From Phycisphaerae bacterium (lineage in GTDB: Bacteria > Planctomycetota > Phycisphaerae > Phycisphaerales > UBA1924): DNA of 64,000 bases. Location of the stretch: the NCBI GenBank assembly GCA_030432255.1, contig JAUIHS010000018.1, positions 1-64,000 on the forward strand, written 5' to 3'. This document shows, in pieces, positions 18,409 through 26,971 of this stretch. The notes beneath the pieces are model-generated. The model worked only from the letters and a program-made list of their open reading frames with translations, had not been told where the DNA came from and searched no databases. The first letter of the stretch is position 1; every line of letters begins with the position of its first letter. The translations under genes and the position numbers were made by a program.

Positions 18409-19551
18409 TCACTCCCGCAGGCTGTCAATCGCCGCCGCAATCACGCCCGCATCGACATCGTCGAACGTTGCGCAGCGACGCCCTCCCACCGGCAGTACCA
18501 GCCGAAGACGACCGCCCGACACCTTCTTGTCGTGTTGCATCGCATCCAGCACCACCGAAGACTCCGGCAATCCGCCCAGCGGACGCAACTCCAGCGCCTC
18601 GCCCACGCCGTTGCGAATCTCCAGTTCCGCCTCGTCGTCGATCCGCCCCAGCAGCCGCGCCGCTCGCGCGGCCGCCATCATGCCGTAACCCACCGCCTCA
18701 CCATGCAGCAGCGGCGCATGCTTCGCATCGCCGTCGGGTGACAGTGACTTCATCGGCTCAATGGCATGACCGAACGTGTGCCCCAGGTTCAGCAGGGCGC
18801 GACCGCCGGTCCCCGCCTCCTCGCGCTCATCCGCCACGACAACCGCCGCCTTGACGTGAACGTTGCGCGACACCAGTTCCGTGAGCACTTCCATGTTCAA
18901 CGCATCGATGTCGCCGAGGTGCTCGATGGTCCAGTCAAAAAGTTCGCCGTCCGACTCGCCGCACAACAGTCCGTGCTTCAGGCACTCCGCCAGCCCGGCA
19001 CGCCGCTCCCGCGCCGGAAGTGAACGCAGCGTGTTGATGTCAGCCAGCACAAGCCGAGGCTGCCAGAACGCGCCCACCATGTTCTTCTTGAGACCACCCT
19101 CGATCTCGAGGTTTACACCCGTCTTCCCGCCCACACTCGCATCCACCATCGACAACAGCGTCGTCGGACACTGAATGACCGGGATGCCACGCCGGTACGA
19201 CGCCGCCACAAACCCGCCGACATCGCCCGTGATCCCCCCGCCCAGTGCAATCACCGGATCCCGCCGCTCCAGCCGCGCCCCGCCGACCGCACCCAACAGC
19301 CGCTTCACGGTCTCCAGTGACTTCTCGACTTCCAGCGCGGTCACGGTCGCACGCGTCACCGTGAAACCGGCCGCGTCCAGCGACGCCGCAGCCGCAAGCA
19401 CCGTCTCCTCCGGCAACTTGTCATCAAGGATCAGGAACGCATGGCGCCCGGGGACCAGTGCCGCGGCACGAACACCCAGGTCCGCAAGCACACCGGCGCC
19501 GACGACCACGTCGTAACTCCGCTCACCAAGATTGATGTGGACATCCGGCAT
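18409..19551 (-). CDS. aroB: 3-dehydroquinate synthase
   Basis: 380 residues, normal for AroB, which converts DAHP to 3-dehydroquinate in the shikimate pathway using NAD and a divalent metal. The NAD-binding loop is GGGITGDVGGF, followed by the signature PTTLLSMVDASVGGKTG. Metal ligands are visible as Glu in GLAECLKHG, His in GHTFGHAIE and His in LLHGEAVGYG. It starts at the ATG at 19551 and is transcribed alone; the neighbours are a nitroreductase-family gene upstream and the ParA gene downstream on the same strand. Confidence 0.96.
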   Translation of the reverse strand: MPDVHINLGERSYDVVVGAGVLADLGVRAAALVPGRHAFLILDDKLPEETVLAAAASLDAAGFTVTRATVTALEVEKSLETVKRLLGAVGGARLERRDPVIALGGGITGDVGGFVAASYRRGIPVIQCPTTLLSMVDASVGGKTGVNLEIEGGLKKNMVGAFWQPRLVLADINTLRSLPARERRAGLAECLKHGLLCGESDGELFDWTIEHLGDIDALNMEVLTELVSRNVHVKAAVVVADEREEAGTGGRALLNLGHTFGHAIEPMKSLSPDGDAKHAPLLHGEAVGYGMMAAARAARLLGRIDDEAELEIRNGVGEALELRPLGGLPESSVVLDAMQHDKKVSGGRLRLVLPVGGRRCATFDDVDAGVIAAAIDSLRE

Positions 19552-19591
19552 TGGCGCTCAGCACCCAGTCTACATGATGCGCCACCACCCC

Positions 19592-19626
19592 CGCACACCC
19601 CGCACCCCGCACCTCGCTCCCCCACC
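19592..19626. repeat. Heptanucleotide tract abutting a stop codon (CCCGCAC-like)
   Basis: Five 7-mers, CGCACAC, CCCGCAC, CCCGCAC, CTCGCTC, CCCCACC, end exactly next to the stop codon (19627-19629) of the nitroreductase-family gene on the minus strand. Confidence 0.65.
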
Positions 19627-20322
19627 CTACTCCTCCCACACCACGATCTCATCAAGCGGCTTCCGTTCCATGTCCGGCACGACACAGTCGTCCGCCGGAT
19701 AGCCGACGGGCAGCAGCAGGAACGGTCGCTCGTGGTCGGGCCTGTTGAGTACGCTCGACAGGAACTTCATCGGGCTGGGTGTGTGCGTGAGCGTGACCAG
19801 CCCCGCCTGGTGGATCGCCGCGATCAGCATCCCCGTCGCGATCCCGACGGACTCCTCGCGGTAGTACACCATGCCGCCGTCATCCGTCTTGACCATCTGG
19901 AAAACGATGATCAACCACGGGGCAATCTCAAGGAACGGCTTGTCCGAGTCGGTGCCCAGTGGTGAAAGATCCTCCAGCCAACGCCGTGACGCCCGCCGCG
20001 CGTAGAACTCCCGCTCTTCGGCTTCCGCTGCCTCGCGAATGCGTCGCTTCAATTCCGGGTTGCTCACGCAGACGAAGCGCCACGGCTGCTTGTGTGCCCC
20101 GCTCGGCGCTGTCCCCCCGGCGAGGCAGATCTGCTCGATCGTCTCGCGCGACACCGGCCGGTCCGAGAACATCCGGACGCTCCGACGCTGACGCATCACC
20201 TCGTAGTACCGACGCGAGGCCTCCTCGGGAGACAGGCCGGGGTCGTAGGGCTGCAGCGGGACGTGCGGCAGCAACGGCGGCAGGTCGGCAAAGCGACTCG
20301 ATTCGGACTCGGACATGGACAT
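19627..20322 (-). CDS. Nitroreductase-family flavoprotein resembling iodotyrosine deiodinase
   Basis: 231 residues from the ATG at 20322 (MSMSES). The FMN-binding start RRSVRMFSDRPVS (about 46-58) and the loop APSGAHKQPW are typical of nitroreductases of the IYD subgroup. The three residues by which iodotyrosine deiodinase grips its halotyrosine (human Glu157, Tyr161, Lys182) appear here with identical spacing: Glu103, Tyr107, Lys128 in EREFY and PLGTDSDKPF. The segment THTPSPMKFL and the C-terminal PVGYPADDCVVP also follow that subgroup. Expected to be an FMN-dependent homodimer reducing halotyrosines or related phenols. The natural substrate is unknown. Confidence 0.85.
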   Translation of the reverse strand: MSMSESESSRFADLPPLLPHVPLQPYDPGLSPEEASRRYYEVMRQRRSVRMFSDRPVSRETIEQICLAGGTAPSGAHKQPWRFVCVSNPELKRRIREAAEAEEREFYARRASRRWLEDLSPLGTDSDKPFLEIAPWLIIVFQMVKTDDGGMVYYREESVGIATGMLIAAIHQAGLVTLTHTPSPMKFLSSVLNRPDHERPFLLLPVGYPADDCVVPDMERKPLDEIVVWEE

Positions 20323-20456
20323 GGATCCAGCGGCCCGGTTCGGAAATCCTCCGACTGCCTCACACCCGGGCCGGTGGGCGGCATCACCTTGCACGTATGG
20401 GCGTCAGATCCGCCCGATACCTAAAATGAAGCCTAGCACGCCCCGGAGAACCCGTC

Positions 20457-21506
20457 ATGAATACCCGATCAGGACTCGCCGCCAGCCTGCTTGCCATCGC
20501 GGCGGCCACCCCCCTCGCCGCCGCAACGGCCCCGCAGGACAACGGTGCGCTCCTCTACTGGCAGGCGATCACGATCCTGGACCTCTCCGAGGATAACCCC
20601 CTCGAGGTGCACGGCTTCGGCGGCGACGCTCTCGGCGAGCCCGGGTGGTCCCTCCCCGACGACGTCGCCGAGGCGCTCCAGGACATCGAGTCGCCGCTCA
20701 ACCTCCTCGAGGAAGCCGCCGCCAAGCCATTCTGCGACTTCGGCACCCAACTCGAAAAGGGCCCCGGCGCCCTGCTCCCGCACCTCGCCGGAATCCGCAA
20801 GGCCCAGCGCTTCGTGCTGATGTCCGCCCGCACTCACCTCGACGCCGGTGACACAGAGGAATTCACCCAGCGCATCGAGGCCGCCTGGGGCATGTCGGAA
20901 GACATCGCCAACGGTAACACCGTGATCGATGCGCTCGTCTCCACCGCGATGTTCGCCGCGTCAGAACCACTCGTCACCTACGCCCTCAAGTCGGACCTCA
21001 TCTCCGATCGCGAACGCAGCCGACTCTTCGCCGCGCTCGAACAGTTCGAGGCCGACGACCCCTTCTTCATCCGCGGCTCGATCACGCGCGAGAGCGACGT
21101 CATGGGACAGTGGATGCGCGACGACCTCTTCGATCCCGCCACCATCGCGGAACTTGTCGCCGCATCCGCCTCGGAAAGCACGGATGACCTGAGCCCGCGG
21201 GCGAAGGAGACCTTCGAGATCCTGCAGATGATGTTCAACGAGGAGATTCCGACCCTCTTCGTCGAGATCGCAGACCTCGACATCCAGAAGGAGATCGAAC
21301 TCTACGAACAGTTCATGCACGAGTCCGCGAAGGCATTCGACAATCGCGAAGGCGACCTTCGCCTCAATGAACTCGAAACGCAGCTTGAAGACGGGAAGTT
21401 CGGCCTCATCTCGCGCCTCATGGCGCCCGCCCTCTCGCGGCTGCACCAGAACTTCTGGAAGTCCTTCGACAACTTCAACCGGATGAAGGAACTGAGCCGC
21501 GGGTGA
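20457..21506 (+). CDS. Secreted helical protein of unknown function, coupled to an ECF sigma gene
   Basis: 349 residues. The first 24 (MNTRSGLAASLLAIAAATPL) form a signal peptide. The rest is mostly helical, rich in Glu, Asp and Leu, with no cysteine pattern and no recognised catalytic motif. The end of the gene overlaps the GTG start of the sigma factor (GTGA at 21503-21506), so both are translated together. Comparable long exported proteins occur upstream of sigma factors in planctomycetes, but I cannot name a family. Confidence 0.75.
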   Translation: MNTRSGLAASLLAIAAATPLAAATAPQDNGALLYWQAITILDLSEDNPLEVHGFGGDALGEPGWSLPDDVAEALQDIESPLNLLEEAAAKPFCDFGTQLEKGPGALLPHLAGIRKAQRFVLMSARTHLDAGDTEEFTQRIEAAWGMSEDIANGNTVIDALVSTAMFAASEPLVTYALKSDLISDRERSRLFAALEQFEADDPFFIRGSITRESDVMGQWMRDDLFDPATIAELVAASASESTDDLSPRAKETFEILQMMFNEEIPTLFVEIADLDIQKEIELYEQFMHESAKAFDNREGDLRLNELETQLEDGKFGLISRLMAPALSRLHQNFWKSFDNFNRMKELSRG

Positions 21507-22096
21507 ACTGCCACGACCGACCCGATCACGATCTCCTCCTGGCGTGCCGCTCCGGCGATGACGATGCGGCACGCCTCTTCTACGCGCGGATGGCGCCGAT
21601 CCTGAACGGCTTCGCCCGGCGCGTGCTCCATGATCGGGCGCTGGCCGAAGACGCGGTGCAGGCAGCCATGATGAGTATCTACCGACTGCCAAAACGAAAG
21701 TTGCGCGAGGTGCGGGACGTCCGTGCCTGGCTGATCCGCATCGTGCGCAACGAGTCGCTCATGCTGCTGCGCACCGACCGGCGTGCCGCGGCCCGCGAAG
21801 AGCAGCACGCCCGCAACGCCCTGCAGCAGTTGCGTTATGACACGCCGGACTTCGAGACCTTGCGTCACGCGGTAGATGCCCTGCCCGTGAAGCTTCGCGA
21901 GATCATCGTGCTCAAGTGCGTCAGCGGCCTGACGTTCGAACAGATCGCCGACGCGCTGGAAGAGAACCGCAACACCATCGCATCCCGGTACCGCAACGCC
22001 CTCGTCAAGCTGCGTGAAGTGCTGGGAGAATCACCTGACCCCGACGACGACATCACCGCGCTCCGGGGCGCCCGAGAGAGAGGCCGTGTCCAATGA
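21503..22096 (+). CDS. ECF-type RNA polymerase sigma factor
   Basis: 197 residues from a GTG that overlaps the previous stop codon. Region 2 is visible as RVLHDRALAEDAVQAAMMSIY and a basic helix DVRAWLIRIVRN. Region 4 is the helix-turn-helix PVKLREIIVLKCVSGLTFEQ followed by IADALEENRNTIASRYRNAL. It lacks regions 1 and 3, as expected for an ECF factor. It overlaps the following small membrane protein gene by ATGA at 22093, forming a three-gene coupled unit. Confidence 0.92.
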   Translation: MNCHDRPDHDLLLACRSGDDDAARLFYARMAPILNGFARRVLHDRALAEDAVQAAMMSIYRLPKRKLREVRDVRAWLIRIVRNESLMLLRTDRRAAAREEQHARNALQQLRYDTPDFETLRHAVDALPVKLREIIVLKCVSGLTFEQIADALEENRNTIASRYRNALVKLREVLGESPDPDDDITALRGARERGRVQ

Positions 22097-22344
22097 GCAG
22101 TCGAGACCTCGAAACCAGGCTGGGTGAATGGGGACGGCGCGAGTACGCGGACGCCGAGCGCCTCTACAACCCGACCACGGCCGACCCCTTCGCCCGCGCC
22201 GCCAGTCAGATCGCCCGCCGCAACCTCGTCGTGCGCACCGCGATCATCACGACCCTGATCGTCCTCCTCCTCGGCATCGCCGGCTGGCAACTCGCCGATG
22301 CCGTATCAACCGGGAGCAACCAGACGGAGAGCGCGGAGAGGTAG
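22093..22344 (+). CDS. Small single-pass membrane protein, candidate anti-sigma factor
   Basis: 83 residues. The N-terminal 45 are charged and cytoplasmic; one transmembrane helix follows (about 48-70, TAIITTLIVLLLGIAGWQLA), then a short polar tail. The start overlaps the sigma factor stop by 4 bp. This size, topology and coupling suit a membrane anti-sigma factor, although no zinc-binding HxxxCxxC motif is present, so the role is inferred from position only. Confidence 0.65.
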   Translation: MSSRDLETRLGEWGRREYADAERLYNPTTADPFARAASQIARRNLVVRTAIITTLIVLLLGIAGWQLADAVSTGSNQTESAER

Positions 22345-22401
22345 GGAGTGGGGTTGGAGGATGGTGCTTGAGGTTGTAGCTTCTTGCTTCTCGCTTCTGG
22401 C
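22343..22401. repeat. Heptanucleotide tract at a stop codon (AGCTTCT/GCTTCTN-like)
   Basis: From the last bases of the TAG stop codon the sequence can be read in 7s: AGGGAGT, GGGGTTG, GAGGATG, GTGCTTG, AGGTTGT, AGCTTCT, TGCTTCT, CGCTTCT. The second half is the clearest. It leads directly into the palindromic element at 22421. Confidence 0.55.
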
Positions 22402-22420
22402 GCATGGTGGCTCTTCGATC

Positions 22421-22530
22421 AGGTGCCACTGCTCTGTGAGCAGTGCGAGAACAGCGCAAACACCAACAACACCACCCGACATCAGGCGCGGACATGCGGA
22501 GATGCCAGCTTTGAGCCTGAGAGCTTGCAG
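22421..22530. repeat. Dispersed palindromic element, copy 1
   Basis: CACTGCTC (22427-22434) and GAGCAGTG (22438-22445) form a perfect 8-bp hairpin with a 3-nt loop. The block GGTGCCACTGCTCTG through GAGAACAG and, 25 nt later, CATCAGGCGCGGAC recur in the opposite orientation at 32016-32110 with the same 25-nt spacing. The remaining bases of this 379-bp gap (22345-22723) show nothing else I recognise. Confidence 0.75.
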
Positions 22531-22723
22531 CTTGGCGCACAGCGATTCCGGTGCCACCGCGAGATGATCCCAACAGTCGATCGAAGTCACCGCCCGAGTA
22601 TGGGTTGAGTGGCGCCAGGGCGATGCGCCATGTCCACCGAGTCTATCCGCCCCACCTCCGCAACGAGATGGGCGACCAACGCGCCGCGTGCAACAATTCT
22701 CCTTCCGCTCGGTACCCTCTGAC

Positions 22724-23407
22724 ATGGTCAAACCTGCGTATGCGCTCTGGCTTGCGATCATCGCGATGAATCTGGTGTTGTCAGGGTGTTCACAGCCTGC
22801 AGCCGCACCCGAAGGCGTCACGCCAACATCAGTACATGGGCAATTGGTCTTGCCGCCGGGCCCCGACATCGCGGGGATGCAGGTCATCGGGACAATCCGT
22901 CTCGACGGTGGCGAAACGATAGATGAGTGGCTGATCCTCAACAAGGACGGAGGGTTCGCACACGACTTCCAGGGCGAGTTGATCGGCCTCCGCGTTGCCA
23001 CGGGGATTGAGGCTGTCATCATCAGCTATGGGCCTGATGACTTTCCCATGCCGGACCGGACCGGTCAGATCCTCCTTGGCGACATCGATACCCGCGACCA
23101 TGTGGTTCAGCGCACACTTCAATTGAAGATGGATGAAGGCCTTGCTCCCAGCGCTGTCCGCATCGGCATGTGGTTCGGCGCGCCCGCCGAGGGAGTCTCG
23201 CTTGGCTCTCGACAGTTTCCTGTCGTTGAGACCGGGAGCACGATGCACTGGCTCCTCCCTCACGATGCGACCGACATCTACTTTCTGATCGAGCATCCCC
23301 AGAACTCCGGTGCTACAGCCGAGTCATGGCGAAGCGGGAGCCAGCAACGCTTCGGGCCTTACAACTCGACGACTTTCCCCGACGCGCTGACCATTCGCTC
23401 GAAGTGA
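22724..23407 (+). CDS. Putative lipoprotein of unknown function
   Basis: 227 residues from the ATG at 22724. A hydrophobic N-terminus ends in a lipobox (LVLSGC, Cys about 22), so the mature protein is probably lipidated. The body appears beta-rich, with two similar segments (QVIGTIRLDGGETIDEW and later RIGMWFGAPAEGVSLG), perhaps carboxypeptidase-regulatory-like folds. No catalytic residues are recognised. No clear ribosome-binding site precedes the start; an upstream in-frame ATG at 22688 would place polar residues ahead of the signal. Confidence 0.7.
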   Translation: MVKPAYALWLAIIAMNLVLSGCSQPAAAPEGVTPTSVHGQLVLPPGPDIAGMQVIGTIRLDGGETIDEWLILNKDGGFAHDFQGELIGLRVATGIEAVIISYGPDDFPMPDRTGQILLGDIDTRDHVVQRTLQLKMDEGLAPSAVRIGMWFGAPAEGVSLGSRQFPVVETGSTMHWLLPHDATDIYFLIEHPQNSGATAESWRSGSQQRFGPYNSTTFPDALTIRSK

Positions 23408-23495
23408 GCGCGAAGGCGGCTGCGGCCACCGCGCGAGAGCAGCGTCGACCGGCTCAGGCGGCAGGCGTCGCTATGCCGGCCGAGACTCAAAACCG

Positions 23496-23551
23496 AGAAG
23501 CCAGAAGCCAGAAGCAAGAAGCAAGAAGCCAGAAGCCAGAAGCCAAAACCA
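23496..23551. repeat. Heptanucleotide tract (AGAAGCC x7)
   Basis: Seven near-perfect units AGAAGCC/AGAAGCA from 23496 to 23544 plus AAAACCA. It sits between convergent genes, 7 bp from the stop codon of the dockerin gene at 23559. Confidence 0.9.
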
Positions 23552-23558
23552 AGCCCAA

Positions 23559-24377
23559 TCAACAAACAGCCGCCCACTCCGCCAGCACCTCATTCAGATC
23601 ATCGAAGTTCACAAGACCGTCGCCCGTCACGTCGCCGTCTGTGCCCGGTGCAACGCTCGATTCCCAGTGATCCAGCACTTCGTTGAGATCGTCGAAGTTG
23701 ACAAGGCCGTCACCCGTCGCATCACCGGGGCAGGGCGCCGCGGCGGCCGGGACGACCGCGATGCCGTCGATCAGAGTCCAGTCTCCATCTCCGACAATGC
23801 GCACGGATTGAATGCCGTTGTTCTCATCAACCACGCCGACGAAGTCCAGGTAGTATCGGAAGCCGGCGTACTGAAATGAATTCGACGCCACCTGGCCGAT
23901 GAGGTTGCCGATGCCGTCAGGACCGTCGAACGCCAGGATCACGCGGTCACCCTGCGCCATGCTGGAAGCCGTGAAGTGCTTGAACGTCGCACCGAATGCA
24001 CGAACAGGTGCGCTCATGTTCAGGATGATGTCCTCACCGGGATCCGCGGTGTAGGCGCGGCCTTCGTAGTCCCCGGGGTCAACGGCAGGATCGGCAACAA
24101 CCCCCCAACCCTGCGGATCCGGTGCAATGAACCCACCGAACGACCCAAGCGCATCAACCCCCGGCTCGTCAGGCCAGTCCGGGTCGCGCGTCACCGTGAT
24201 GGTCTGATCGCCAAATGCAAACTCAAATGGCCCGTAGGGACCAATGGTGTCGGGATGAGGCACATGGTTGATGAACATCCCGCCCGTGAAATCCTCAAAT
24301 GTCGATGTGGCTGTCCCGGCAAGCAGCGGTGACGCGGCGGCAAGAACAAGAACCAATACGGCCTTACAGTGACGCAT
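23559..24377 (-). CDS. Secreted beta-sandwich protein with dockerin module
   Basis: 272 residues from the ATG at 24377, preceded by AAGGAG; upstream in-frame starts would add a Trp/Gly-rich non-signal stretch encoded by repeat DNA. A signal peptide (about 1-22, RHCKAVLVLVLAAASPLLAG) leads to a domain beginning TSTFEDFTGG, with GRAYTADPGEDIILNMSAPV and AFGATFKHFTA, resembling the planctomycete/verrucomicrobial PEP-CTERM-type secreted beta-sandwich proteins. The C-terminus is a double dockerin-like module (CPGDATGDGLVNFDDLN, then DVTGDGLVNFDDLNEVL) ending WAAVC. Function beyond surface display is unknown. Confidence 0.82.
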   Translation of the reverse strand: MRHCKAVLVLVLAAASPLLAGTATSTFEDFTGGMFINHVPHPDTIGPYGPFEFAFGDQTITVTRDPDWPDEPGVDALGSFGGFIAPDPQGWGVVADPAVDPGDYEGRAYTADPGEDIILNMSAPVRAFGATFKHFTASSMAQGDRVILAFDGPDGIGNLIGQVASNSFQYAGFRYYLDFVGVVDENNGIQSVRIVGDGDWTLIDGIAVVPAAAAPCPGDATGDGLVNFDDLNEVLDHWESSVAPGTDGDVTGDGLVNFDDLNEVLAEWAAVC

Positions 24378-24439
24378 ACGCAAGCACTCCTTCCATGCTG
24401 ATACCCGGCCCGGGGCAACCCAGTGTAAGCAAGGACCCG

Positions 24440-24495
24440 CCACCACCCAACCACCAATCACCAACGACCAACCACCAGCCACCAGCCACCACCCC
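24440..24495. repeat. Heptanucleotide tract (CCANNCA x8) ending at a stop codon
   Basis: Eight consecutive 7-mers all start with CCA: CCACCAC, CCAACCA, CCAATCA, CCAACGA, CCAACCA, CCAGCCA, CCAGCCA, CCACCCC. The tract touches the stop codon (24495-24497) of the AAA+ ATPase gene on the minus strand. Confidence 0.85.
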
Positions 24496-26138
24496 TACCC
24501 CGAATACGCAACCCCCGTCCCCCGCTGCCCCACACGCGTCACCTTGCTCAGCCGGTTGTGCACGTACAGGAACTCCAGCACCATCTCACCCGACATCGCC
24601 AGCACCTGCGGATCATCGCCGTCAAGCTCAATCGAGGTCGACAGCGCCGCCGCCGCTTCCAGCAAGCCTTCCACATGCCCGAAGGTCGCCACCACCGACT
24701 CCGCATTCGCACCGTCATCCAGTTCCAGCCGCAGGCCCTTCGAGAACGGCTCCGCAATCGGCGCCACCGCATCGATGCGCACCCGGCGACCGACGATCGA
24801 CTTCAAGGCCTCACCGAAGAACGCATCAATCAGACGGTCCTCCGTCGATGCGCCATCCGTCGTGTCTTCACTCAGCATCAACTCGATCTTGCCGCGGCAC
24901 GCCGCCGCAAGATGCCCGACGTCGCTCACCCGCGCCATCACCTTCGATTCGCCGGAACGCAGTGCCCGCAGTTCCGCGGCTGACACCACGCTCTCCAGCA
25001 TCGCGATCGCCGCACGGACCGACACGCCCGATGCCTGGTTCACATGCGGACTGCGACGCGCCTGACGAATCATCTCCTCGAGAATCTCGTGCAACAGATC
25101 CGGCACCACGACCTCCGGCGCCTCCACCGACTTGTGGACACCCCACACCGGCGCAGCCGAGTTTGCCGCCGCCGACCCCTTGCGACCGCCTATTCCATCG
25201 CGGCGATCCGTCGCAAAGGCATTCTCGCGCGTGATGCGCATCGCTTCGCGATTGTCGGCGGGGTAGTGCGTCCGCACCACGGTACCGATGCGATCCTTCA
25301 GAGGCGTCACGATACGCCCGCGATTCGTGTAGTCCTCCGGGTTCGCGGAGAACATCAACGCAAGATCCAGATCGAGGCGAATCGGGTAGCCGCGAATCTG
25401 AATGTCCCGCTCCTCCAGCACGTTGAACAAACCCACCTGGATTCGCGGCGACAGGTCGGGCAACTCGTTCATGACGAACAGGCCGCGGTTGGAGCGCGGC
25501 ACGAGTCCGAAGTGCATGGTCGCTTCATCGGAGAGGTAGCGACCCTCGGCATGCTTGATGAGATCGATCTCGCCGATGAGGTCCGCGATGGTGACATCGG
25601 GCGTCGCGAGTTTCTCGTGGTAGCGCTGGGAACGATGCAGCCAGCGAATGGGCGTCTCGTCACCCTGCTCTTCGACAACCGCGCGGGCGACCTGCGTCAC
25701 GGGGTGCATCGGATCGTCGGGGATATCGACCCCGGGCCCTTCGACGATCGGGATCCACTCGTCGAGTAGACCGGTGAGTCCTCGGAGCAGCCGCGTCTTG
25801 GCCTGGCCGCGCAGGCCGAGCAGCAGGATGTCGTGTCCGGAGAGGATGCCCTGGAAGAGTTCGGGAAGGACGGAGTCGTCGTAGCCGCGCACACCGGGAA
25901 AGATGGTCTCGTCATCGCGAAGTCGGCGGAGCGCATTGTCCCTCATTTCCTGCTTGACGGATCGGTAGCGGTATCCGGTCTGCTTCAGGGCACCGAGTGT
26001 GGCCGGGAACCCACCGGAATCGGCGGCACGAGGATCGATCGCGGGTGTCTGGGTCAAGTGTGGCTCGCTCGAATGGTGGCGTCCGGGCTCCAACTGCCCG
26101 ATAGAGATGAGGCTAGGCGGGCCACGGGTCGAAATCAA
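24495..26138 (-). CDS. MoxR/ChlI-like AAA+ ATPase
   Basis: About 500-547 residues; the start is uncertain because only TTG codons (26138, 26057) or a late ATG (25946) are available, and TLGALKQTGYRYR ahead of that ATG looks like part of the family. The AAA+ core is clear: Walker A-like LLGLRGQAKTRLLR, Walker B-like GLFVMNELPDLSPRIQVGLF, and sensor segments ALMFSANPEDYTNRGRI and LKDRIGTVVRTHYP. This is the magnesium-chelatase ChlI/MoxR type, which remodels or activates partner proteins. A DUF58 gene, the usual partner, is 12 kb away. Confidence 0.85.
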   Translation of the reverse strand: MISTRGPPSLISIGQLEPGRHHSSEPHLTQTPAIDPRAADSGGFPATLGALKQTGYRYRSVKQEMRDNALRRLRDDETIFPGVRGYDDSVLPELFQGILSGHDILLLGLRGQAKTRLLRGLTGLLDEWIPIVEGPGVDIPDDPMHPVTQVARAVVEEQGDETPIRWLHRSQRYHEKLATPDVTIADLIGEIDLIKHAEGRYLSDEATMHFGLVPRSNRGLFVMNELPDLSPRIQVGLFNVLEERDIQIRGYPIRLDLDLALMFSANPEDYTNRGRIVTPLKDRIGTVVRTHYPADNREAMRITRENAFATDRRDGIGGRKGSAAANSAAPVWGVHKSVEAPEVVVPDLLHEILEEMIRQARRSPHVNQASGVSVRAAIAMLESVVSAAELRALRSGESKVMARVSDVGHLAAACRGKIELMLSEDTTDGASTEDRLIDAFFGEALKSIVGRRVRIDAVAPIAEPFSKGLRLELDDGANAESVVATFGHVEGLLEAAAALSTSIELDGDDPQVLAMSGEMVLEFLYVHNRLSKVTRVGQRGTGVAYSG

Positions 26139-26278
26139 AGCCTCGTCCCAAACCGCTGCCGGGCCCCTCGGGACCCGTTGATCGCTCTATGTACGGGTCT
26201 GAGAACCAATCCTCTGTCCACGCGCCGGCTGACCATCTATAATCAGGTCTTCACTCACACCCCGCTGCGAGGTGCCCC

Positions 26279-26578
26279 ATGGGAATCGAATTTGCGATTG
26301 ATGAGTTGTACAGCTCCGGGTGGTCCACGCTGGACACGACGGGCTGTCAGTTCGGTCCCGACGGCCGGGTGTACCCGGGCATGGCCCGCATCGAGCGCGA
26401 GTTCCGCGCCGACGGCCACGACATCGCCATCGCGGAGGTCCCGGAATTCGGCTGCTTCTGCGCCGAGTGGACGGCGGACGAGGAGAAGGTCGGCTCCGTG
26501 GTCAGCGAGACCGCGCACGAAGCCGCGATCTTCGCCCTGGCGCGCCATCGGCGGCAGCGACAGCTCGCCACAGTGTGA
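26279..26578 (+). CDS. Small conserved-looking protein of unknown function
   Basis: 99 residues. The N-terminus MGIEFAIDELYSSGWS is followed by a Gly/Asp-containing strand region, and a Cys-x-Cys (FGCFCAEW) lies near residue 60. The C-terminal helix HEAAIFALARHRRQRQ is basic. It lies just upstream of a tRNA gene. Two CACCTGN heptamers (26579-26592) follow its stop codon. No family is recognised; the high charge and codon use are consistent with a real gene. Confidence 0.6.
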   Translation: MGIEFAIDELYSSGWSTLDTTGCQFGPDGRVYPGMARIEREFRADGHDIAIAEVPEFGCFCAEWTADEEKVGSVVSETAHEAAIFALARHRRQRQLATV

Positions 26579-26648
26579 CACCTGGCACCTGTTGACGTCC
26601 CCGGCGGGATGCGTACACTGTTCCGTTCCGCCTTTCCCGGCGGTAGAC

Positions 26649-26723
26649 GGCCCCATCGTCTAGCCTGGTCCAGGACGCCAGGTTCTCATCCTGGAAACCG
26701 GGGTTCGAATCCCCGTGGGGTCA
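26649..26723 (+). tRNA. tRNA-Glu (anticodon CTC)
   Basis: A cloverleaf can be drawn: acceptor GGCCCCA (26649-26655) with TGGGGTC (26716-26722), one G-T wobble; D arm GTCT...AGGAC; anticodon stem CCAGG/CCTGG with loop TTCTCAT, giving anticodon CTC (26685-26687), which reads GAG; T arm CGGGG-TTCGAAT-CCCCG. A 3' CCA is not encoded. A terminator follows. Confidence 0.93.
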
Positions 26724-26729
26724 TTTGGC

Positions 26730-26765
26730 AGAGCGGTCGCAAGCGGCCGCTCTTTCACTTTTTCC
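26730..26765 (+). terminator. Rho-independent terminator after tRNA-Glu
   Basis: AGAGCGG (26730-26736) pairs with CCGCTCT (26747-26753) across a 10-nt loop, followed by TTCACTTTTT. Confidence 0.75.
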
Positions 26766-26971
26766 GGGACGCGGCGTCCGACTCGGTCGCATTCGAATGC
26801 CGCGATGCCATCGCGTCTTGCCACCCCCTCGATGCAGGGTGTTTGACCTGTTGAACCCCGCCGCAGCGGAAAAGTACCCCGCGAGTCCGCTGCCCCCCTG
26901 AATTCGCGCTCCGTTCCTCCCGATGCATGACCAGTGACGGTTCATATGCACTCTCACCATCGAGGTACGGA

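Noticed and set aside
23496..23551. CRISPR or phase-variation repeat inside a gene
   Set aside because: The tract is intergenic, 7 bp in period and without spacers.
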